Shown in pieces: positions 53,306 through 64,000 of a DNA stretch of 64,000 bases. Numbering within the stretch: the stretch's first letter is position 1; each line of letters opens with the position of its first letter. The translations under genes and the position numbers were made by a program. Below the pieces are notes generated by a model, which made no database searches, had not been told where the DNA came from, and worked only from the letters and a program-made list of their open reading frames with translations. Source of the DNA: G963675935 sp963719005 (GTDB lineage Bacteria > Planctomycetota > Planctomycetia > Pirellulales > Thermoguttaceae); the NCBI GenBank assembly GCA_963719005.1, contig CAVRAR010000002.1, positions 248,001 through 312,000 on the forward strand, read 5' to 3'.

Positions 53306-54469
53306 TATTTCTGCGTTCCTTTCTTCTTGCGACTATAAAACGGGAGTTCGACGACGCGGGCCGGCTCTTGGCTGCCGCGGACGTCGATGTGCAGTTCGCC
53401 GCCGGGCTTCGAGAAATCGGGGGCTACGTAGCCCATCGCGATCGCTTTGCCGAGCGTGGGCGAATAGCTGCCGCTGGTGACCTCGCCGACTTTTTTGGGG
53501 CCGGCCAAGATCGCGCAGCCCGGCCGAGCGGCCCGCTTGCCCGACATCTCCAGACCGATGCGCACCAATTTCGGCGGCTGTTTCTGGATGCGAAGCAAGG
53601 CGTCGCGGCCGGGAAAATTGTAGCCGACCAGGTGGCAGGCGAATCCCAGGCCGGCCTGGAACGGATTGATCTCCTCGGTAAGCTCGTGGCCGTAAAGCGG
53701 CATGCCGGCTTCGAGCCGCAGCGTATCGCGCGCGCCCAAGCCGGCGGGCACCACGCCCAGCGACTTGCCTTCCTCCATCATCGCTTCCCAGACGCCCTGG
53801 GCAATCGTGGCGCCCAAGCTCACCTCGAAGCCATCCTCGCCGGTGTAGCCGGTGCGGCTGATGATGCAGCCTTGGCGTTGGGCGGCGGGATGAAGGATCA
53901 GCGATTGCTCGCCGCGGTAGTAGCGCATCGACTGGAGGTCCGATGTCGACGAACGGCTGCAACAGTTCGACCGACTTCGGCCCCTGGACGGCGAACATCG
54001 CCCAGAGCCGGCTCACGTCGGTCCAAATAATCTCCTGGCCGGGCTGCTCGGCTCGCACTTTCGGCAAATGACCGGCGACCCAATCGACGATCTTCTTGCG
54101 GTTGCTGGCATTGACTACCAGCATGAAGAAGGGCTGGCCGTGGGAGTTGTGGTAGTAGCCGACCAGCACGTCGTCGAGGATGCCGCCGGCGTCGTTGGTG
54201 ACCAACGAGTAGCGGATTTGGCCCAATTCGAGATCGGCCACCCGCCGGGTGAGCAGTTCGGCCAGGAAGACGGCCGCGCCCGGCCCTTCGAATCGCAGGC
54301 GACCCATGTGGGAAATGTCGGCCAATCCCACCGCCGAGCGGACGGCCAGATGTTCTTCGATGATCGAGGTATATTGCACCGGCATGGCCCAGCCGGCGAA
54401 ATCGACCATCCGCCCGCCGTGGGAAACATGCCAATCGTAGAGGGGGGTATGCCGAAGTTGTGCGTCCAT
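53305..54469 (-). CDS. gcvT: Aminomethyltransferase of the glycine cleavage system (one frameshift)
   Basis: About 388 residues. MDAQLRHTPLYDWHVSHGGR, then MVDFAGWAMPVQY, DISHMGRLRFEG and after the break SRTGYTGEDGFEV, GLGARDTLRLEAGMPLYGHE. At about 53940 one extra base turns FVDIGLQSMRYYRG out of frame. It transfers the methylene to tetrahydrofolate. GGAGGAACG precedes the ATG. I saw no glycine riboswitch in the ~110 bp before it. Confidence 0.9.
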
Positions 54470-54577
54470 TGCCGTTGTCTCGTTCCTCCGAGCCTCCGTT
54501 GAACCGACCGGTCCCGATGACGGTCGCAAGGAGACTATTCTAGCGAGCGGAGGGTGGGCGAACAGTGGGGGGACGCG

Positions 54578-54790
54578 TCAGAGGAGCTTCTTGAACTCTT
54601 GAGGGGAGAGGTCGGCGTCCCGAGCGATGGCGCCCATAGTGTAGGCATGAATGGGGTTGTGCCTCGGAATTGTCAAGCGAGTGATGCCGTCCGACATCAC
54701 GATGTGTTTGCCCTGCCTGATGATCCGGTAGCCGAGTTTCTCGAAAACGCGAATGGCTTCTTCCGAAGAGACGCCGGGAATCTTCGGCAT
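54578..54790 (-). CDS. hicA: HicA-family toxin
   Basis: 70 residues with the double-stranded-RNA-binding-like fold: EEAIRVFEKLGYRIIRQGKH, the catalytic His in GKHIVM, and LTIPRHNPI. HicA cleaves mRNA. It follows the HicB-like antitoxin by one base. Confidence 0.9.
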   Translation of the reverse strand: MPKIPGVSSEEAIRVFEKLGYRIIRQGKHIVMSDGITRLTIPRHNPIHAYTMGAIARDADLSPQEFKKLL

Positions 54791-54791
54791 G

Positions 54792-54989
54792 TTACACCGT
54801 CACTTCTTCCTCGGTGATACTGAATACGGATTTTTCGACGTCCTCGCTGGCCAACCATTCACGGATTGCATCGCGGATGTTTTCGAGCGCTTCGGCTCTG
54901 GTGCTTCCTTGGGAGTGGCACCCCTTTAGCGCAGGACAGCTTATTGACACTCCTTCCTCAGTTTCGATAACAACGACGCGGTAGTTCAC
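54792..54989 (-). CDS. hicB: HicB-family antitoxin
   Basis: 65 residues: YRVVVIETEEGVSISCPALK, then GCHSQGSTRAEALENIRDAI, the HicB partial RNase-H fold. The GTG at 54989 follows an ACGGAGC site; earlier codons in the frame are less likely. Antitoxin gene first, toxin second, the reverse of many HicAB pairs but common in short HicB forms. Confidence 0.85.
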   Translation of the reverse strand: MNYRVVVIETEEGVSISCPALKGCHSQGSTRAEALENIRDAIREWLASEDVEKSVFSITEEEVTV

Positions 54990-55093
54990 GATAATCGCTC
55001 CGTTTGACAGAAAAAGCGACGATTTCTCAACACCAATATCTAACGGAAGTGTACCTCGTGCGCCAGGCACAATCAAGGCCGCCGCTGCGGCAT

Positions 55094-57542
55094 TCAAGAC
55101 CTCTTGCCGCGTCTCTTGCCGACTGCCTTCTTCTCCTTCCGATCCTTCTTCGCGCCCTTAGTGGCCTTCGTCGACACCGCCGCCCGCCCTTTTTCCTTCT
55201 CCACCACGCGGAAGTCGATTTCGCGGCGTTCCAGATCGACGCGGGCGACGGCGACGCGCAAGAGATCGCCGAGGCGGTAGCTGTTGCCGGCGCGATGGCC
55301 GGCCAACGTGTGTGAGGCGCGATCGAAGTAGTAGCGGTCATCGCGAAGGGTTTCCACGCGGACGAGCCCTTCGGCCGGGAGTTGCACGCCTTGCACGAAC
55401 AGCCCGTAACTTTCCACGCCGGTCACCACGGCTTCCATTTCTTCGCCGATGCGGGTGCTGAGGTAGGCCAGCAGCTTGAGCTTGGTCAAATCGCGTTCGG
55501 CGGCCTCGGCCCGCTGCTCGCGGTCGGAGCAGTGCCGGGCGAGGACGACCAACTCGTCGTAATCATTGTGCGGCTTCGCGGAAAAGGGGACAGGCCCCAT
55601 TTGTGCGAAGCACCCTTCGGGCCGTTCCGGCGGGCACTGACCGAAGGTTGGTCGGGGCCTGTCCCCTTTTCCGCGCGGCTTCGACTTCGTCAGCATCGCA
55701 TCGACCAGCCGGTGGATCGTCAAGTCGGGATAGCGGCGAATCGGCGAAGTGAAATGGCAGTAGCACTCGCTGGCCAAGGCGTAGTGGCCCTCCTCCATCG
55801 GGCTGTAGATCGCCCGTTGCAGCGAGCGGAGCACGGCGAAATGCACGGCGTGCTGTTCGGGCCTGCCGGTGGAGGCGTCCAGCAGCTTTTGCAGCTCGAA
55901 GCGGCTCTGCAAGCTGCCGGTCTTGTAGCCCAACTCGGCCACGAACTCGGTCAGCGCGTCGAGCTTCTGCGGGCTGGGCGATGGGTGAACGCGGCGGAGG
56001 AAGTGCAGCCCGCGATCGCGAATCGCCTCGGCCACCGCTTCATTGGCCGCCAGCATGAACTCCTCGATGATCTGATGGCTTTCGGTGTTTTCGACGACGT
56101 GGGCCCCGCTGACTCGGCCCTGCTTATCGAGGTCTACTTTCACTTCCGGCATGTTAATTCGAGCGCACCGTTGGCCAGCCGCCGCTTGCGCATCGTCATC
56201 GCCAGCGTGTGCATCCGCCCGAGCAGATCGCATACCTTGCCGCCGAGCTTGCGGCGTGCTGCCTCACGGTCGGCCAGGAATTCATCGACTTGCTCGTAGG
56301 TAAGCCGCTTGCTGCTGCGAATGGCCGCCGAGTAAAGTTCGGTCGAAACCCGCATGCCTTCCGTCGGTAAACTCCATCACGGCCGATTTCGTGTAGCGAA
56401 TCTTGCCCGGCTGAAGGCTCGCCAGGCCGTTCGAGATCACCTCGGGCAGCATCGGCAAGCACGCGGTCGGGCAGATAGACGCTCGTGGCGCGTTCGAGCG
56501 CCTCGCGGTCCAACGCGGTTTTCGGGCGAACGAAGTGCGACACGTCGGCAATGTGAACCCCCAGTCGCCAATGGCCGTTTTCCAGCCGCTCCAGCGAAAT
56601 CGCGTCGTCGAAATCGCGGGCGTCGACCGGATCGATCGTCACGATCGTCTCGCCGGTGAAATCCTTGCGGCCGCCGATCGATTCGTCGAACGCATCGGCC
56701 TGGCGGTCGGCCTCCTCGATCGCGTCTTCGGCGAAGCGGTCGGGCAGATTGAACTCGCGGATGATCGAGAGCGTATCGACGCCCGGCGTGCCCCGCGGCC
56801 CGAGCACTTCGGCGATGACTCCTTCGCCGTCGTGTAGCGGCGAAGGGAAGCGGAGCATCTCGACGACCACTTTGTCGTCGGGCTGGGCGTTTTTCGCGCC
56901 GGGATCGCCCACGCCGATCGGCCGGGCGAACATCGCGCCGTCGATCTTCACGTAAGCCGCGCCGGCCGACTCGAAATACGTGCCGACGAACTGGTGCGTC
57001 TGCCGCTCGACGACTTCGACGATGCGGCCGCGCGGGCCAAGCTCGCGGCTACGCTGACGACCAACCTCGACCAGGACCACGTCGCCGGTGGCGGCGTCGG
57101 CCGACTCTTCGGCGGGGATGTAGATGTCTTTCAGCTTTTCCTTGGCGCCGGCTTGATCGAGACGGACAAAACCAAAACCTTTTTGCGTTCGCTGGAACAC
57201 GCCGAGGACGCGATTGCCGCCTTTTCCTGCCGATTTACGAGCGGGTTTTGCGATCGGCGTTCCGGTCTCTTCATCGCCCATTCCGCGGGCCGTTGGCCCC
57301 CGGCTATCGGATTTGGGAAGAGATTTGGAACTTGCTTTCACATCAGCCGCGACAGGCGGCAGCACGAGATGGTTCGAGGCGTAGCGGATTTTTCCGTGGC
57401 GGACCAGTTGCTTCACCATGCGGCGCACCAACACCGCGTCGTCTTTCGGCAGCTTCAACTGCTCGGCGATGACGCGCGGTTTGACCGGCCGATAGCCGGG
57501 GGCGTTGACGAATTCGAGAATGGATTCTTCGAGAGTTTTCAT
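55094..57542 (-). CDS. rnr: Ribonuclease R (three frameshifts and an in-frame palindromic insert)
   Basis: About 815 residues in pieces. Winged helix at the N-terminus (ILEFVNAPGYRPVKPRVIAE), cold-shock domains (GVFQRTQKGFGFVRLD), RNB catalytic centre (TIDPVDARDFDDAISLERLE, four acids), and C-terminal S1 (GVESYGLFVQGVQLPAEG) with a basic tail. It degrades structured RNA from the 3' end. The frame changes at about 56455, 56358 and 56155; each can be mended by one base. The element at 55577-55675 adds ~33 residues in the RNB region in frame. Confidence 0.85.
55577..55675. repeat. Palindromic element inside rnr (copy 2)
   Basis: Perfect 22-bp inverted arms at 55577-55598 and 55654-55675 (GGAAAAGGGGACAGGCCCC inside) around a 55-bp core. 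The core is the reverse complement of the core of the element at 24270-24364, with about two to three differences. It encodes KGDRPRPTFGQCPPERPEG within rnr. Confidence 0.88.
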
Positions 57543-57658
57543 AGCGTTAAGAACAGTGTGAAATAGAAAATCGCAAGAACATCCTTGCGAAACCGCAAGC
57601 GGTGTGTGGGGCAAAAAAAGAAACGCGGGTGAGCGGGCTTGCGAAGCCGCAAGCGGTT

Positions 57659-58666
57659 TTACTCTCTTCCCTCCGCTCTCTCCCCTCTCCCCTCTCCCCT
57701 CTCCCCTTTGCCCTTGTACAGCTTTCGTTCCAGATTCGGATTGTACGTCGTCCAGGGGCTATCGACGTTGGGGTCTTCCTTCATCAGCGTCGAGAACGTG
57801 TTGATCTTGGCGTCGAGGTTGTCGAGCATGGACAGGGCGACGGCTTCGAGCGTCATCGGCAACTTGGGGCTGCCGAAGGCGTATTCGCCGTGATGGCTGA
57901 GGATGATGTGCTTCAGCCGCAGCACGGTTTCGTGTGGGATCGGCTCGCCGGAGAGTTTTTCGGCCTCGGCAGTTTTCGCGTTCAGCAGTTCGACGGCCAT
58001 CACGAGGTGCCCGATCAGTTGGCCCTCGTCGCTGTAGGCCAGTCCATGCTCGTAGCTGAGTTCGTCGGTCTTGCCGAGGTCGTGCAGGAACGCGCCCATC
58101 AGCAGCATGTCGCGGTTGATCTGCGGATAGCAGGGGGAGACGCGCAGCACAAGCTTCCATCAGTCCCACGATGTGTTCCAGCAGGCCGCCGTGGTAGGCG
58201 TGATGGTTCTTCGTGCCCGCCGGGGCCATCATCAGCTTGGCCATGAACGGCTCGTCCATCAGGAAGCACTCGGCCAGCGTTTGCAGGGCGGGGTCGCCGA
58301 GGGTGCGAAGGATTTCGCCCAGGCGGAGCACGAGCTTGTCGACCGCGACGGCCGGCAGCGGCGCGAAATCGGCCTCGTCCACTTCGGCCGGATCGACCGG
58401 TGCAGCTTCGTGGCGATGATCTGCATGGCCCCCTGGAAAAGCTGCGCCGTGCCGGTGACGCGAAGGTAATCGCCGTTGTCGAACGAGCGGTAGATCGCAT
58501 CGTTGGCGTTCCAGATCCGGGCGGTGATCGAGCCGCTGCGGTCGGACAGTTCGACTTGCAGATAGAGATTCCCGGCGCGGTTCGGGCGAAGTTGCTTGTC
58601 GTTGGCGACAAACACCTCGTCGATCGACTCTTGCTGCGTCAGTTCGTTGATATAGCGTCGTGGCAT
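57659..58666 (-). CDS. YhaM-like OB/HD-domain 3'-5' exoribonuclease (two frameshifts)
   Basis: About 335 residues. An OB-fold comes first (FVANDKQLRPNRAGNLYLQV, ITARIWNANDAIYRSF), then an HD metal-dependent phosphohydrolase: NHHAYHGGLLEHIVGL, MGAFLHDLGKTDEL, HIILSHHGEYAFGSPKLP. The order OB-HD is that of YhaM. Breaks lie at about 58400 and 58144. The C-terminus ends in KGKGERGEGRGERAEG, the translation of tandem CCCCTCT repeats, so the true end is altered. Start ATG 58666 or 58696. Confidence 0.8.
57663..57712. repeat. Tandem CTCTCCC repeats at the end of the YhaM-like gene
   Basis: Several copies of CCCCTCT in a row (57679-57709), read as the last codons of the gene. Confidence 0.7.
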
Positions 58667-58750
58667 CGGCCGGTTCCGCGGATGAGGATGAGGCAAAAAT
58701 CAGCGCTCTGAATTGTAGGGCAGCGATGCGTCCGCCACAAGGGGGACGGA

Positions 58751-58811
58751 GGGAATGATGAGTGATGAATGATGAGTGATGAATCTGTTCAGCATTCATC
58801 ATTCATCATCT
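58751..58811. repeat. GATGAGTGATGAAT inverted repeat
   Basis: GAATGATGAGTGATGAATGA near 58753 and the mirror ATTCATCATTCATCATC near 58794-58810 can pair. It separates two divergent genes. Confidence 0.65.
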
Positions 58812-58946
58812 CCCTTTTCCCCTTCCCCGGCCTGTTGAATTCCCCTACAATGATGGTTCGTTTGAAGCGGACTACTTCCCGGATGCGCTGCGTGGACGCG
58901 AGCGGCTAAACTCTGAGTCTTCAATCTCCAATCTCTGACTCCAATC

Positions 58947-60707
<1,761 letters not shown>

Positions 60708-60717
60708 CCGATGTTGG

Positions 60718-60750
60718 TCCCCTCTCCCTTGGGAGAGGGCTAGGGTGAGG
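60718..60750. repeat. CCCTCTCCC/GGGAGAGGG intergenic repeat
   Basis: CCTCTCCCTTGGGAGAGGGC followed by TAGGGTGAGGG, the same repeat as at 22513 and inside miaB. Placed right after the proS stop; likely terminator. Confidence 0.75.
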
Positions 60751-60788
60751 GCCGTGAGGAACAGTAAGATCGCCAAGGGTGGTGGACC

Positions 60789-61097
60789 GTGAGCAGCAAC
60801 ATTGCAGCGGCGTTTCTGGCGGGGTTTGGTCTTGCGATGGTTGCCGCTGGAACATGGTTCTTCTCGTCCCATCCGCGACGATACATCCGTTTCTTTATGC
60901 CGCGCGATGATCGGCGAGACGCGGTGCGATCGATTCTGCACAATCCGAACTTTGGGGGTGGAATGCGGCGGGTGGCCGTGCTCCAACTCGCCGTGGCAGT
61001 CCTGATTTTCGTGGTGACGATCGTGGTGTGGATGTTAGAGGTTCTAACAAAACCAGTATTTCCTGATCTGTCCAATGTTGCTAAACTCTCGGGCTAA
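60789..61097 (+). CDS. Small two-helix membrane protein, 3' end altered by an IS
   Basis: 102 residues from GTG: membrane helix AAAFLAGFGLAMVAAGTWFF, a basic cytoplasmic loop and a second helix VLQLAVAVLIFVVTIVVWML. The IS5-type element at 61038 entered at the end of the gene. Removing the IS joins GTG TGG ATG TTA to AAC TGA, so the original protein ended right after WMLN (about 84 residues); the present one gains ~18 residues from the IS. Confidence 0.7.
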   Translation: MSSNIAAAFLAGFGLAMVAAGTWFFSSHPRRYIRFFMPRDDRRDAVRSILHNPNFGGGMRRVAVLQLAVAVLIFVVTIVVWMLEVLTKPVFPDLSNVAKLSG

Positions 61098-61944
61098 CCT
61101 GGTCAACCAACAGATATGTCAGGGAGGATATTATGGCCAAGCCACTGCTGCCCGATGCGCTTTGGGAGCGAATCAAGCCTTTGCTGCCGCGCGAACGCGG
61201 CAAGCCGAAAGGAGGCCGACCGCGAGTTTCCGATCGTGCGGCGCTCACGGGGATTCTCTTCGTATTGAAAACGGGTTGTCCGTGGGAATATCTTCCGCAG
61301 GAGTTGGGCTGCGGATGCGGCATGACGTGCTGGCGACGACTCCGCGACTGGCACGTGGCTGGTGTCTGGAAGCGGATATGGAAGCTACTTTTGGACGAAT
61401 TGGGATTGGCAGGCCAAATCGACTGGTCAACATCCGCGATCGACAGTTGCTCCGTGCGAGCAGTTTTTGGGGGGCAAAAACGGGCCCAAATCCCACGGAT
61501 CGAGGCAAGAATGGCTCGAAGCGTCATCTGATGGTGGACGGCAGCGGCACGCCTCTGGCCATTACCCACACCGGCGCGAATTGCCACGATTCGGAGATGG
61601 CTATTCCTTTGGTCAACGCAGTTCCACCGATCAAGCAACCTCGCGGCGCACCGCGCAAGCGTCCCGATGAACTGCTCGCGGATCGAGCCTATGATGCGGA
61701 AGCCAAGATTCGTAAACCCCTGCGCAAGCGGAGAATCAAGCCGCTGGTTGCTCACCGCAACACCGAGCACGGCAGCGGCCTGGGCAAATTCCGCTACGTC
61801 GTTGAAGCCTGCTTCGATTGGCTCTTCAACTGGCGTCGTCTGCGGGTGCGTTACGAGAAACGACCGGACATTCACGATGCGTTCCTAATCATCGGTTGTG
61901 CCATGATCTGCTGGAACCGCGTACTGGAGTTTTGTTAGAACCTC
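61038..61944 (+). mobile_element. IS5-family (IS427-group-like) insertion sequence
   Basis: 907 bp with perfect 16-bp inverted ends GAGGTTCTAACAAAAC at 61038-61053 and its complement at 61929-61944, flanked by a TTA direct repeat (61035-61037 and 61945-61947), as in IS427-group elements. It carries a two-frame transposase. Confidence 0.88.
61133..61938 (+). CDS. IS5-family transposase made from two frames
   Basis: The first frame (61133-61531) opens with MAKPLLPDALWERIKPLLPR, then GGRPRVSDRAALTGILFVLK, TGCPWEYLPQELGC and SAIDSCSVRAVFGGQK. The second frame continues TGPNPTDRGKNGSKRHLMVD, then LLADRAYDAEAKI and EACFDWLFNWRRL. The step is -1, at the T5-G6-C-A5 run 61463-61480. This is the usual orfA/orfB arrangement of the IS427 group. 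The DDE residues (IDS, ADRAYD, and Glu in VVEACF) are present. Confidence 0.87.
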
Positions 61945-62063
61945 TTAAACTGATAGCTCCAACGTGGCCGCGCCCGATTCCGAGCGCGCGGTGAATGGCG
62001 TCGTGGTCGCACACAACTGGACGCATAGGAATCGTGAGGGTCGTTTACGATCCTTTCCGCGAA

Positions 62064-62214
62064 GCGGTATTCGGCCCGACGTTTACGTCGGGTGAAGGGG
62101 AACAACCCCGCATTTTCGTTTCATCCCTGCCCGCCGCCGGAGGCGGCGGGCAGGGATGAAACGAGGCGGGTGGGAGCCTAGCGAACCCGTGCTAAAGCAC
62201 GGGCCGAATACCGC
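62064..62214. repeat. Composite palindromic element
   Basis: Outer 15-bp arms GCGGTATTCGGCCCG (62064-62078) and its complement (62200-62214) enclose a perfect 21-bp palindrome at 62118-62138 / 62142-62162 (TTTCATCCCTGCCCGCCGCC), together with smaller hairpins (GACGTTTACGTC, CCGTGCTAAAGCACGG). No open frame. It fills most of the 380-bp space after the IS. Confidence 0.7.
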
Positions 62215-62324
62215 CTGCGGCGGGAACGCCCGTAAACGGGCGTGATGATTGCCGTCGCTGCGGATTGTCACCGCATCAAGGATGTGCGTAACAACGCGGG
62301 ATGAATGACCGAGGTTTGCGTATC

Positions 62325-63437
62325 ATGGAACTCCTCTGCGCACTATTGACGGCGTTCTTCCTCTGGCTGTTCATGTTTCATCTTCTGTGGAGCCGGCGGG
62401 CGCGAGTCCGCGAGGAGGCGGGGCCGTTATTGCTCGAAGTCAAGGCTGCCTCCCGTGTTGTTTGGGCGTTCCGCTGGTTGAAATGGTTCGCCATGGCGTT
62501 TTTCCTCGTTATGATGGCCCTGCTCGCCGCAATGTTGTATCGCCTGAGCACGGCGTTTCCCGAACTCGTGGCTTGGAGGTGCCCCAGTTCTCCCCTGTCC
62601 GGCCTAATCATCAGCTACTCGTTCATGTTCTTGATGCTCGTCGCCCCTCCGCATTGGCCGCGTGTTGCCCTGGAAATCAGAGAACGAGGCATTGTCTTTA
62701 GCAACAGCCGAATGAGGCTTTGGAGGGAAATCGGCGAGTGCCGGTGGTTTCTGGCGAAAACCATAGTCGGCGATCTCCTCCTTCGTTGGAAGCCGTTGTA
62801 CTATAGACGCTCTCGCGTCACTGTCGACGAGAAGAACATCGCTCCGGGACAGAAAGAGGCAGTCACGGCGATGCTGGCGCGGTTCGCGCCGGTCTACGAC
62901 CACGACGGAACGTTGCTGGCCGAACCGAGCGGGGCTGAGTTGGCGGCGAGGGCCGCGACGCCCGTGCGGCCGCGACCTCGTTTTCTGCTCCAATTCGATC
63001 TTCGATCATTGCTGCTGCTTGTCGTTGTGATCAGTTGTGCGGCAAGCTGCTACGGCATCCACTATCGCCGTCTCCTGCCGCAGCGCCGGGCCGTTACGCG
63101 ACTGGAAGTGTTCGCCCCCGCAATTGATTCTTTTGACGACGTCGGCATTCCGTGGGCGATAGACTTTTCCAAATGTGCTAAGAAACCGAGCGACGACGAC
63201 TTGGCCTGTCTGGCATCGCTCGATCAGTTGACCTCGGTCGATCTTTCCGGCTCGCCGATTACCGATGCGGGAATCGAGCACCTGAAGGGCCTCTGTTATC
63301 TGAGCTACGTTAATTGCAAGGGCACCAACGTCACCGCGAAGGGTGCGGAAGAACTGCATCGCCTCTTGCCGAATGCCGCAATCATCTACGGTCCGGCCAA
63401 GAAACCCGTTGTGCTGAAACCGCCGGATTGGAAGTAG
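62325..63437 (+). CDS. Membrane protein with leucine-rich-repeat-like C-terminus (tandem paralogue 1)
   Basis: 370 residues. N-terminal helices (MELLCALLTAFFLWLFMFHL, FAMAFFLVMMALLAAMLY, LIISYSFMFLMLVAPPHW), a soluble domain, another membrane helix (LRSLLLLVVVISCAASC) and a C-terminal leucine-rich-repeat-like tail (LACLASLDQLTSVDLSGSPI, GIEHLKGLCYLSYVNCKGTN). I chose the ATG at 62325 because the next gene starts with the same MELxCALLTxFFLWLF. Unknown function. Confidence 0.7.
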   Translation: MELLCALLTAFFLWLFMFHLLWSRRARVREEAGPLLLEVKAASRVVWAFRWLKWFAMAFFLVMMALLAAMLYRLSTAFPELVAWRCPSSPLSGLIISYSFMFLMLVAPPHWPRVALEIRERGIVFSNSRMRLWREIGECRWFLAKTIVGDLLLRWKPLYYRRSRVTVDEKNIAPGQKEAVTAMLARFAPVYDHDGTLLAEPSGAELAARAATPVRPRPRFLLQFDLRSLLLLVVVISCAASCYGIHYRRLLPQRRAVTRLEVFAPAIDSFDDVGIPWAIDFSKCAKKPSDDDLACLASLDQLTSVDLSGSPITDAGIEHLKGLCYLSYVNCKGTNVTAKGAEELHRLLPNAAIIYGPAKKPVVLKPPDWK

Positions 63438-63541
63438 TCGATGTCCGCGTTTCGCCGCCGCTTTCTCCGCCCGAAGTCTGTGGCTATACTTGATCGAGGG
63501 GTAAGCCAACGTTGCGAGAATGACCGAAGGACATCGACGCG

Positions 63542-64000
63542 ATGGAACTGTTCTGCGCCCTACTAACCGGCTTCTTCCTCTGGTTGTTCGTCTACCATTG
63601 GCGGCGGAAGTCGATCGAACGAATGCGCCAACTAGCGGGCGATCTGTTGTTCATGGCCGGGAGCACTCGTCCCAGGCGGGTGCGCTGGACGCTCTTCATC
63701 TACCTCTCTGTCATCCTCCTTATTAACGTCGTCGGCGTGCTCGCTGGCCCCCTCCTGAACGCCCACGTGACCTTCGACCTCGGCGGCCAGTGTGGTCTTG
63801 CGGTGACTTTCGCGGCGGTTCTCGCGCTGGGAATTCCCGCAACACGCAATATCGCATTGGAGGTCCGCGAGCACGGCGTCTTATGCCAGAAGGTCGGCAG
63901 CTTCGTGCCGACGGGAAGGCTCTATTTTGTGCCGTGGAACCAGATTGCCGCCTGCCAGTGGGTCCGCAAGAGCTTTGGAGTGATTTCGAAATTCGACGAC
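63542..64000 (+). CDS. Membrane protein, tandem paralogue 2 (partial)
   Basis: The first 153 codons, open to the window edge: MELFCALLTGFFLWLFVYHW, then FIYLSVILLINVVGVLAGPL, VTFAAVLALGIPA, and NIALEVREHGVLCQKVGSFV, which mirrors ALEIRERGIVFSNSRM in paralogue 1. The two genes thus arose by tandem duplication. An ACCGAAGG site lies ahead of the ATG. Function unknown. Confidence 0.72.
   Translation, partial: MELFCALLTGFFLWLFVYHWRRKSIERMRQLAGDLLFMAGSTRPRRVRWTLFIYLSVILLINVVGVLAGPLLNAHVTFDLGGQCGLAVTFAAVLALGIPATRNIALEVREHGVLCQKVGSFVPTGRLYFVPWNQIAACQWVRKSFGVISKFDD

Noticed and set aside
54470..54577. Glycine riboswitch before gcvT
   Set aside because: The ~110-bp leader shows only a GGAGG-type ribosome site; I cannot find the conserved aptamer core or tandem structure.

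Overview
The window looks like a chromosomal segment of a planctomycete, most likely of the Pirellulales type. The evidence is high GC, a PEP-CTERM sorted protein, many secreted proteins typical of the phylum, a dnaA/dnaN/DUF721/gyrB origin cluster, split-type glycine cleavage genes, and dense palindromic intergenic repeats. At least 14 single-base frameshifts break genes a cell cannot lose (proS, rnr, gcvT and gcvPA among them). They lie only in about 5-12 kb and 52-60.5 kb, so they look more like indels of a draft or long-read assembly than decay.

Left part (1-23 kb): the end of an amino-acid ABC transporter; a GH43-like secreted protein; a HEPN gene with an unknown partner; class II DAHP synthase; a PQQ-type beta-propeller protein; a DJ-1/PfpI protein; an orphan GroES; a squalene-cyclase-repeat protein; MazEF-like and RelE/ParE-like toxin-antitoxin pairs; nitroreductase and flavodoxin-type reductases; a double-ClpP NfeD protease; bioF; the AmmeMemoRadiSam genes (radical SAM enzyme plus an AMMECR1-MEMO fusion); an ISKra4-like IS; and a secreted repeat protein.

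Middle part (22.5-38.7 kb), the most accessory region: a 246-bp MITE-like element; sixA; an RNase HII-like gene; a PEP-CTERM formylglycine-generating-enzyme-like protein; a group II intron remnant; a cassette of a DNA methyltransferase fused to a degenerate GIY-YIG domain, a second GIY-YIG protein with intact catalytic residues, and a small third gene; an IS3 element that cut a surface-protein gene; a SEC-C/PD-(D/E)XK protein; ettA; and a glycosyltransferase-like gene.

Right part (38-64 kb): the origin cluster, read leftwards as dnaA, dnaN, dciA-like, an inserted P-loop ATPase, gyrB, a small protein and a nucleotidyltransferase; a BAX-inhibitor protein; a Tat-exported superoxide dismutase; miaB; a second restriction-modification pair whose nuclease carries an in-frame amber codon; gcvT-gcvH-gcvPA; hicAB; rnr; a YhaM-like nuclease; proS; an IS5-type element; and two tandem paralogous membrane proteins.

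Two signals stand out. First, palindromic elements sit in frame inside conserved genes (bioF, the RNase HII-like gene, miaB, rnr, and an IS3 orfA). Two of them are near-identical copies of one ~95-bp element read in opposite orientations, resembling the Rickettsia palindromic elements. Second, the methyltransferase/GIY-YIG cassette at 27.4-30.3 kb looks like a restriction-type defence system with an asymmetric pair of nuclease domains.
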